64,000 nucleotides of DNA. Origin: Takakia lepidozioides. Lineage: Eukaryota > Streptophyta > Takakiopsida > Takakiales > Takakiaceae. This document shows, piece by piece, positions 56,896 through 64,000 of this stretch. The notes under the pieces are model-generated. The model saw nothing but the letters and a program-made list of their open reading frames with translations. It made no database searches and was not told where the DNA came from. Each line of letters starts with the position of its first letter. Position 1 is the first letter of the stretch. Position numbers and translations under genes: made by a program. The stretch spans positions 23,002,001 through 23,066,000 of the forward strand of contig CM060731.1 in the NCBI GenBank assembly GCA_030704615.1. The letters are read 5' to 3'.

Positions 56896-59523
56896 GTGAA
56901 GTTTAAAAGTTTTCCAGTTGTGACTTCAAATTCATGCAGAGAGGCGGGCTTTCAAGTCTGGAATCAGAGACAGCTCTTTGTTCTACGGCAGGTTGCCCCC
57001 CGCAGTCTTTGTACGTCCTTTATCACAACTGGTTCTAATGAAGGGCGTCAGGAAAGACGACAAGGGGAGATAGGCAGGCAGGACACTCGTGAAACTCGTG
57101 GGGATGTGAGCACAGTATGCGACGAGGGGCAATTGAAGGAGACAGGGCAGATGTTGGATCTTATGGAGCAACGAAACTTTAGGGCGTATTCCGATAAGTG
57201 TGCTAATCTCTTGCAGGGGTGTGCTAAGAAGAAAGCACTGGCTGATGGCAAGACGGTCCATGCCCACATAATGAATAGTGGATTCGAACCAGACATATTC
57301 CTAGGAAACACCCTCGTCAGCATGTATTTGAAGTGCGGGAGTGTTCTTGATGCGCGCCAAGTTTTCGACAAAATGCCTAAGCGGAATGTCATCTCATGGA
57401 ATGCGATGATTGCAGGATTAGCTCAGCAAGGGCATGGTGAAGAGGCATTCCAACTCTATCGTCAAATGCAAGAAGAGCACGTGAAGCCTAACAAGGTCAC
57501 CTTCATGAGCATCCTCAACACATGCGTTACCCCAGTAGCCCTAGAACAGAGCAAGTGGTTGCACTCTAGCATCATAAATGCTGGATTAGAGTCAGATGTC
57601 CGTGTGGGTACTGCCCTCGTTAGCATGTACTGCAAGAGCGGAAGGGTGGTGGATGCGTTGGAAGTGTTCGACAAAATGCCTAAACGAGATGTGGTCTCAT
57701 GGACTGCGATGATTGCAGGGTCTGCTCAGCAGGGTCATGGCGAGCTGGCTTTTGAACTCTTTCGGCAAATGCAAAGTGAAGGCCTGAAGGCAGACGAGGT
57801 CACTTTCTTGTGCATCCTTAACGCTTGTACCAGCCCATCCGCTCTTGAACAGGGCAGGTTTCTCCATGAGGGCATCATCAAAGCTGGATTTGAGTCAGAT
57901 ATGCGAGTGGGGACCGCCCTTCTCAATATGTATTGCAAGTGCGGCAGTTTGGATGACGCACGTCAAGTACTTGAAAAAATGCCTAAGCGAGATGTAGTCT
58001 CATGGACTGCGATGATTGCAGGATCTGCTCAGCATGGCAAGAATGAGGTGGCTCTTGAACTCTATCAGCAAATGCAAAGAGAAGGGGTGAAGCCTAACAA
58101 GGTTACTTTTATTAGTGTCCTCAATGCATGTGCCATCCCAGCAGCTCTGGAGCAGGGGAAGCTGCTCCATGCTGACATTATCAAATCTGGGTTTGAAGTT
58201 GATATCCGAGTCGGGACTGCCCTTGTCAGCATGTATTGCAAGTGTGGAAATGTAGTTGGTGCCCAGCAAGTGTTTAATAAGATGCCTAAGCGAGATTTGG
58301 TCTCATGGACTGTAATGATTGCAGGATCAGCTCAGCATGGCGAAAGTCAGGCGGCGATTGAACTCTTTCGGCAAATGCAAAGTGAAGGTGTGAAACCTGA
58401 TAAGTTCACTTTGGTTAGTACCCTCCACGCCTGTGGCAACCTAGCAGCCTTGGAAGAGGGCAAGTGGGTCCACACCAATATCATCAAATCTGAAATGGAG
58501 TTAGATATCGGCGTGGGAAATGCCCTGGTCGACATGTATGCAAAGTGTGGAAGTGTGGTGGATGCACAGCAAGTGTTTGACAAAATTCAACAACGAGACG
58601 TGGTCTCATGGACTGCAATGATCACTGGATATGCTCAACATGGCCATGGGAAGAAGGCCCTTCAACTCTTTGAACAAATGCAACGGGAAGGGGTGAAGCC
58701 GAATGCAGTCACGTTTATTGGTGCTCTCTTTGCTTGTGGCCATGAGGGCTTAGTAGAGGAAGGTCATCATTACTTCCTTTCTATGACTCGAGATCACAGT
58801 ATTGTACCCACAGGAAAGCACTGTGGTTGCATGGTGAACCTTCTTGGCCGTGCTGGGCTCCTGAATGAGGCAGAGGATTTTATCAACAAGATGCCATTTA
58901 AGCCCGCTGCTTCAGTTTGGGGGGCCTTGCTTGGTGCCTGCAGAATCCACTGCAACGTGGAGCTAGCAGAACGTGCTGCAGAATGCATCCTCAAATTGGA
59001 ACCACAAAATGCTGCAGTGTATGTCATATTGTCAAACATCTATTCTATGGCCGGCTTGTGGGATGATGTTGCAAAGGTGAGGAAAGTGATGGAGGACAGA
59101 AGTGTGAGGAAGGACCCTGGGCGTAGCTGGATTGAGGTGAACAATAGGATACATACATTTGTTGTAGAAGATACATCACACCCACAAACAGAAGAGATTA
59201 ATGCTAAACTGGACGCAATGAGTAGACAGATGAAGGCGGCAGGATATGTGCCCAACACAGGCTTTGTGTTGCATGATGTGGATCAGCAGACAAAGGAACA
59301 AGCTCTCTGCCATCACAGTGAAAAGCTGGCCATTGCTTTTGGGCTCCTCAGCACGTCCCCTGGGACAACTATCCGTATAATGAAGAATCTTCGGGTATGT
59401 GGCGATTGCCACACAGCCACCAAGTTCATATCCAAGATTGTTGGGCGTGAAATCATTGCAAGGGATGCTAACCGCTTTCATCACTTCAAAAATGGAGTGT
59501 GTTCTTGTGGGGATTATTGGTGA
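56896..59523 (+). CDS. PLS-class PPR protein with intact DYW deaminase domain (probable RNA editing factor)
   Basis: The frame is open from 56890 and ends TGA at 59523. The first codon used here is GTG; the first in-frame ATG is 57151, so either translation starts there or a short 5' exon is spliced on (an acceptor-like TTCATGCAG ends at 56940). The N-terminal part is basic and Ser-rich, like an organelle targeting peptide. Five P-L-S triplets of about 101 residues follow ([19 protein letters not shown] repeated). After them come L2/S2, E ([20 protein letters not shown]), E+ and DYW. The DYW domain keeps the zinc ligands and catalytic Glu (HSEK, CGDCH) and ends GVCSCGDYW. Such proteins deaminate C to U in mitochondrial or chloroplast RNA. 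Confidence 0.92.
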   Translation: MKFKSFPVVTSNSCREAGFQVWNQRQLFVLRQVAPRSLCTSFITTGSNEGRQERRQGEIGRQDTRETRGDVSTVCDEGQLKETGQMLDLMEQRNFRAYSDKCANLLQGCAKKKALADGKTVHAHIMNSGFEPDIFLGNTLVSMYLKCGSVLDARQVFDKMPKRNVISWNAMIAGLAQQGHGEEAFQLYRQMQEEHVKPNKVTFMSILNTCVTPVALEQSKWLHSSIINAGLESDVRVGTALVSMYCKSGRVVDALEVFDKMPKRDVVSWTAMIAGSAQQGHGELAFELFRQMQSEGLKADEVTFLCILNACTSPSALEQGRFLHEGIIKAGFESDMRVGTALLNMYCKCGSLDDARQVLEKMPKRDVVSWTAMIAGSAQHGKNEVALELYQQMQREGVKPNKVTFISVLNACAIPAALEQGKLLHADIIKSGFEVDIRVGTALVSMYCKCGNVVGAQQVFNKMPKRDLVSWTVMIAGSAQHGESQAAIELFRQMQSEGVKPDKFTLVSTLHACGNLAALEEGKWVHTNIIKSEMELDIGVGNALVDMYAKCGSVVDAQQVFDKIQQRDVVSWTAMITGYAQHGHGKKALQLFEQMQREGVKPNAVTFIGALFACGHEGLVEEGHHYFLSMTRDHSIVPTGKHCGCMVNLLGRAGLLNEAEDFINKMPFKPAASVWGALLGACRIHCNVELAERAAECILKLEPQNAAVYVILSNIYSMAGLWDDVAKVRKVMEDRSVRKDPGRSWIEVNNRIHTFVVEDTSHPQTEEINAKLDAMSRQMKAAGYVPNTGFVLHDVDQQTKEQALCHHSEKLAIAFGLLSTSPGTTIRIMKNLRVCGDCHTATKFISKIVGREIIARDANRFHHFKNGVCSCGDYW

Positions 59524-59910
59524 TGATCAGTGAAACAAGCAACACAGGTCTTCCTATTTACTGGGGGGTGACTTGCATGCACTGCTGTTGCGGTCTGGGT
59601 GCTCCAGAGATATCAATAACGTCTGACCGGCTTATGTAGTGTTGCATGCCAAAGAAGTGAAGTAGCAGAAATCAGAAGATCCAATGCAGTATCTGCAGCA
59701 ACCAGGTAACAGAGAAGCTTGCCATGGCCCCTCGTTTAAGTTTTGAGGATGTGGCATCAATCTGTCTCTAACTTTGGGGAGGAACGCAGGGACACTTCAG
59801 TAGTTTGTAGAGAATTGTGCGAGTTAAACTCCAGCTAAGATTGATAGTTAGAGGGATATGATGAAGAGAGTGGTTGCCATTAGGTTGCTGTAACAACAAC
59901 ACCAAGAACA

Positions 59911-60075
59911 TTGTTCCTGCACCTGTTCAGCAACTCCGAAAATATCGACCAAGCCCTGGTTGGGGTCTAATTGCTGGGCAGCTCACAAAAAGAAGACTGA
60001 TGCTTAGAGGATATCTGGAAAGCCCATACTAATTATTTGTAACAAGGTTAAGTCCCACACGAGCGGTGATAGGTG
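59911..60075 (+). repeat. Dispersed repeat family 1, copy C
   Basis: It starts GTTCCTGCACCTGTTCAGCA, continues GGGGTCTAATTGCTGGGCAG, ACTGATGCTTAGAGGATATC and TGGAAAGCCCA. It lies about 400 bp after the PPR stop. Confidence 0.55.
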
Positions 60076-62121
60076 ATCTCTTTGGGAAAAATTCGGGTCA
60101 AGGGGTTAGGGACAGGGTATTGAGTTGGCGATGCATGTAGGCTCTCTTAACATTCATGTATCTTCCGAGCTTTCATGCTTGATGTGGTTTCATGAACCTC
60201 TTCAGGTGTGGGTTTGGTGAATATTATTGGAAGGGGACAGAGGCAACTGCTGGTGCAGCTCACATCAGGCTACAAGTGGGTAATGTTGCAACTACCCAAG
60301 ACAGAAAGGTCAACCACAAAGTTCGGGTGTGATTGATACAGAGAGAAGAGAACTGAATATGACATATTGTCAGGACTCCATGTTACTTAACTAGAGACTA
60401 GAGCTCACAATTTTGATCTCGAAAGCGACAACGTAAAATAGCATTTATACAGTCCAAGATTGGGTGTCTTGTTCCTTTCGTGGTCCTAAGATTTAGTTTT
60501 AGTCCCAACAAGTTGAGACTTGACTTCCTCTAATCTAATCTTCTGTGTCGTGACAAATCCTCTCTCATACATCCTAGTGTACGATTGTCGAATTTCCAAA
60601 AGGAAGGCTCTCATGTCAAACACTTGGGATGGTTGGAGCATCGTAGCCTCACAGACACAATCAGTTGCCAATTGCTTAGATCAATCATCGATTGGTGGCA
60701 TGTGAGACCCAATTTAGTCAATCTCCCTTTGCGCCGGATCCAGTTGCATACCCATTGATCAATGCCTACTGTAAAGCAACTCCGAAGCAGTCAGACACCT
60801 CGGTGTGAGTCATCAAAAGTGCAGTGCCAGTGGTGGTGGAGTCACAGAAATAAGAACGCCCTGGCTGTCACAGGCGGAATGCAGCTAAGTGTGGCAGCTA
60901 AAGTAGAGTCAAAGGAGCGACAGTAAGAGCCACTTCCCTTACAGGTACAGCCCACTATTGGAGGTGGGCTGCAAAATGTCCACAGGGTGCCTGCCCATTC
61001 CATCGTGTAGGCTCATACAGTGAGCATTTCCATCCAGACGGTTGTCATTTCTCCTACCACGGATAAAGAACAATGTCAAACCTGGATCTCCACAAAGGCA
61101 ACACTGTAGAGACACCCAAAAAATTGCGCACAGATTTCCATGCAGACCTTTCTCCGGCATCCTTGCAGACTGGGGAATCGTGCCACAGCCTGGACCGGTA
61201 CTCTGCCACATGAAGCCCTGCAAGGCAAGGAGAAGCCAGGAGCTTGGGCACTGACCCGCCATCGCTGTGAGGCCTGCGAGCTCCTACCACCAAGAGCTTC
61301 CTACTCGGACTCGTTCTTCCCAGGAATTCAATTACCGCCCTAGAGGTAATACTATTAAACAATGGCCATTTTCCCAAATTAGGCATACGATAATTCGTGT
61401 ACACGCCGTCATTTTCGGTGCCTCATAGACTTATTACCCCTCCGTCTCTCTCGTCGTCGGCTGTTGACGAGAGAGAGATCCAGCATCGAGAAGGGTTTAG
61501 GTTATGGTGGACTGCTTTGCGTCAGGCGTGTGGTGTCTAGAGTCTTGCAACCCCGTTTAATGAATCTTAAGCTTCTTCTTCTTGTTCGTGTGCTGCTGCT
61601 TCACGTGTAGGTAGGCAGCTGTCGGGGTTTTGGTTCCGAGGGGCATGGGGGAGAAATGGGGCCTAAGTTAGGCATGTGATTTTTGTGTTGGTTGCCAATG
61701 TTGTCAGTCACTGCGCCAGCTGTGCGCAGTCCCAGTCTCATCTCCTGCTGCTTGAGAAGTGTCTGCGCCATTGTCCCCGAAGAAGTCCGCTTTGCAGTAC
61801 ATAGCGGCAGCATGTATGTGTATTTCAGGGCTGACATCGAGTGAAGGGGTCACATGGTGTCGGCTTTCCGGTCGGTTGCTTATTGCGGGTCTTAATTCTG
61901 CTACAGATTGCCGTTATGCCTCAGGTTCAGAGGCTACCGGGGGGAGAAATTAAGGGGGGGAAGAGTGGAATGGTGGTGTTGGAGTGAAGGAGTTCTGTAA
62001 TCAATGAGAGGATGTGGAGAAGCAAGATCACTTCTTGGCAAGTGTGGTGGAGATCAGGCTTCGAAGGAGGTTGGCATGCTGCAGAAGTGGGAGTTTATTT
62101 CGTAGTGCTCAAGTGAGGGAG
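60076..62121. other. Intergenic stretch before the WDR20-like gene
   Basis: Frames up to about 116 codons (61054-61404 minus) show no domain. The last ~650 bp, starting near CTCCGTCTCTCTCGTCGTCG (about 61440), probably hold the promoter and 5' UTR of the WD40 gene. Confidence 0.35.
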
Positions 62122-63559
62122 ATGGCTGCAGCAAATTCTCAGAACCCTGGCGTGCGGACTCATTTTAAGACTCCCGAAGGTCGATACAATTTGTCTCATG
62201 AGAAGACCCATCCAACAGGCCTTCTCCATTATAGCCTTGGCAAGGTTATCACGCAGGTACTTTCCTCTCGCCTCCCCTCCCCTGCTCTATGCTAACCACA
62301 AAGCTCCATTTAACAGCCTCTCGACAACCTTTTCAAGGCTCGGATATCTTAAATAGTTGATTTTCTTAGAGACGTCTATGAGGATGTTCTAGAGGGGATG
62401 GTCTTCTGTTGACCCTGGACAAAGCAATGCCCATATTTTTGGAAGGCGTGACAGGCAATTGCTGCATGAATTGCCAGAGAATTGGTAGCCAGCAATAGGT
62501 TGTTGAACTATGACCCTAATCAGGGTACAACGACCTGGAGTCAAGGAGTATCTACCAATATTGGCAGTCACAGGCACGTCCTGTTGTAGTTTGGAAGTTG
62601 ACATTCGCCTGTAGAAATACTGCTTCAATCTCAATTGGCGTTGTAGAAATTATACTTCGCCCTGCTTGAAGTTTTATTCCACTAGGGCTTCTTCTTTCCA
62701 CCTTTGAAGTTTTTGGGAAGCTATTTTCAGGATGGCACATGACCAAGGATAATTGTGGCAGACATTCACTGGCCCCCTGTTGACTATGCAGGTGACATTG
62801 GCACACCTGAAGGACAAGCCAACCCAAACACCTTCAACCAGCAGTAGCTCCAGCAGTAGTAGTGGTGTTAGGTTGACACGGCTGTTGGGGGCCGGGAATG
62901 GGACAAGAGGGCTTGGTTTTGGTGGTGGCAATGGGTTCACCGGTAGGCTGAGTGGGACTAGCAAGTCAACAGCTATGGCTAGCACTGGCATGGGATTGAG
63001 CAATGGGCCCGCAGCCTCAAGTTTTGATGGAGAAGGCACCTATCTTGTTTTCAATGTGGGTGATGCGATCTTTATCAGTGACTACCATTCCCCAGACAAG
63101 GCAAGCCTTTTCATATCCATGACAACAATCTTGCATATGTACTTACTCACTTGGTGCTTATGTTACACATGAAAATTGAGGGGTAGTACAGTATTTTGTT
63201 GTCTAGCACAAGGGATGTTATTAGTTTTTTCCAAAAGCATGTTCTGTGATGAGATGAATGCCTGCAGGCAGCAATATTGCGATACTCCCCTCTGATTCTG
63301 TGGTCTTCAAGCCACAGAAAGGGTGGCGGTTCAGGTTCTTCTTGAGTATGATGCCTGGCATAAAGAAATTCCTGACAAAAGAAAAGCTGCTTCCAGTCTT
63401 GGCTTGGTTTTGCTGACGTGTATTTGGAATTTGTTTTTGGCATCATGCAGGAGCCAATAAAAGTGATTCATTTTAGTACTGCCAATCCTGTTTGTCACAC
63501 GTTTGACCCAGAAGCTAAAGATGGTCATGACCTTCTTATTGGGTTGAGCTCTGGAGATG
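62122..63559 (+). CDS. WDR20 / CreC-like WD40 protein, first three coding exons (runs off right edge)
   Basis: Exon 1 (62122-62256) starts MAAANSQNPGVRTHFKTPEG and has YNLSHEKTHPTGLLHYS. Exon 2 (62792-63100) opens VTLAHLKDKP, has a Ser- and Gly-rich linker, then YLVFNVGDAIFISDYHSPDK. Exon 3 (63451-63559) reads EPIKVIHFSTANPVCHTFDP and GHDLLIGLSSGD. The phases agree (0, 0, 1). The plant family (for example Arabidopsis At2g37160 and At3g53390) reads the same through these borders. The intron after exon 2 has a GC donor (AAG|GCAAGC). WDR20 relatives activate USP12/USP46-type deubiquitinases in animals and fungi (CreC with CreB); a similar role in plants is inference. The WD repeats themselves lie mostly beyond the window. 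The next exon was not found before 64000. Confidence 0.88.
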
Positions 63560-64000
63560 GTGAGCCTATGAACTGCATTCCCTTGCTTTTGCTTCCTCCA
63601 TAATTCAACTGTTTAAACAAATTAGATTCCAATGTGAAGATATAGAGTTTAAAGTATGGTGTATAGTGCATTTCAGCCTCAATGGAGGCATCTGCTCGCT
63701 TTGCCTTGGGGCCTTCCATGAATGGCCCTCTGGTGCTCTTGTCTGCAGAGTATGACGACCTTAAAGACAGGTGCCAGAGCTGTTTCTCTCTGCAACAATC
63801 TTATGTTGATCAATGCATGGCTTCTTCTTCGAGTATAGAGTGTAGCATCTGCACTGATATGGTCATGGCCTACTATGGCACATCCACAAAGTACAAGACC
63901 CAGTACGTAAACATAAGAATGAGCTAGTAATCATTTGTGTATAACAGGGCAAATGATTCTCTCAGTACTTGCTAATCCTCTTAATGAACCAATCATAAGT
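63560..64000 (+). other. Intron of the WDR20-like gene up to the right edge
   Basis: The GTGAGC donor at 63560 opens an intron. The expected continuation (VYSVSLRQQLQ-like) is not found before 64000, so the intron seems to extend past the window. Short frames here, such as 63682-63927, look fortuitous. Confidence 0.5.

Overview
The window looks like nuclear DNA of a seed-free land plant, most likely a fern. The reasons are split genes with GT-AG introns, plant-specific families (an FY-type WD40 factor, a J-protein with DUF3444, PLS-DYW pentatricopeptide repeat proteins with very uniform repeats), and a dense background of Copia, LINE and CACTA remains. No tool was run; exon borders come from reading frame, family similarity and splice signals by eye.

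Layout. 1-8.7 kb: the tail of an unrecognised ORF, mostly non-coding DNA, and a broken Copia 3' end with one intact-looking LTR (4753-5096). 8.7-15.1 kb, minus strand: a 17-exon gene for an FY/WDR33/Pfs2-type pre-mRNA 3'-end processing factor; one intron holds a retroelement protease remnant. 17.2-21.0 kb, minus strand: a 991-residue J-protein with zinc ribbon and DUF3444. 23.0-25.5 kb: a decayed PPR-DYW fragment abutting a truncated second copy of the J-protein gene. 28.0-30.1 kb: a PLS-class PPR gene whose DYW region is frameshifted, then another PPR relic. 31.7-34.1 kb: a gene with a SAP-like N-terminus and four near-identical 82-residue repeats. 34.5-37.9 kb: a 5'-truncated L1-type LINE.

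39.8-55.5 kb is a nested mobile-DNA zone with the same ~53-bp minisatellite at both ends (39.8-40.1 and 55.1-55.5 kb). Inside are two partial copies of a ribosomal protein eL27 gene, a CACTA TNP2 transposase on the minus strand, and, diverging on the plus strand, a Ptta/En/Spm-type gene, a broken FCP1/HAD-phosphatase-like domain and a TNP1-like domain. Two further LINE fragments lie among them. The phosphatase-like domain lying among transposase genes is the most unusual arrangement in the window.

56.9-59.5 kb: an intact-looking 875-codon PPR-DYW frame, a probable organellar C-to-U RNA editing factor. 62.1 kb to the right edge: the first three coding exons of a WDR20/CreC-like WD40 gene, including a GC-AG intron. 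Two dispersed repeat families link several intergenic regions. The host genes do not form one pathway, although FY (mRNA 3' ends) and the PPR proteins (organellar RNA) all act on RNA.
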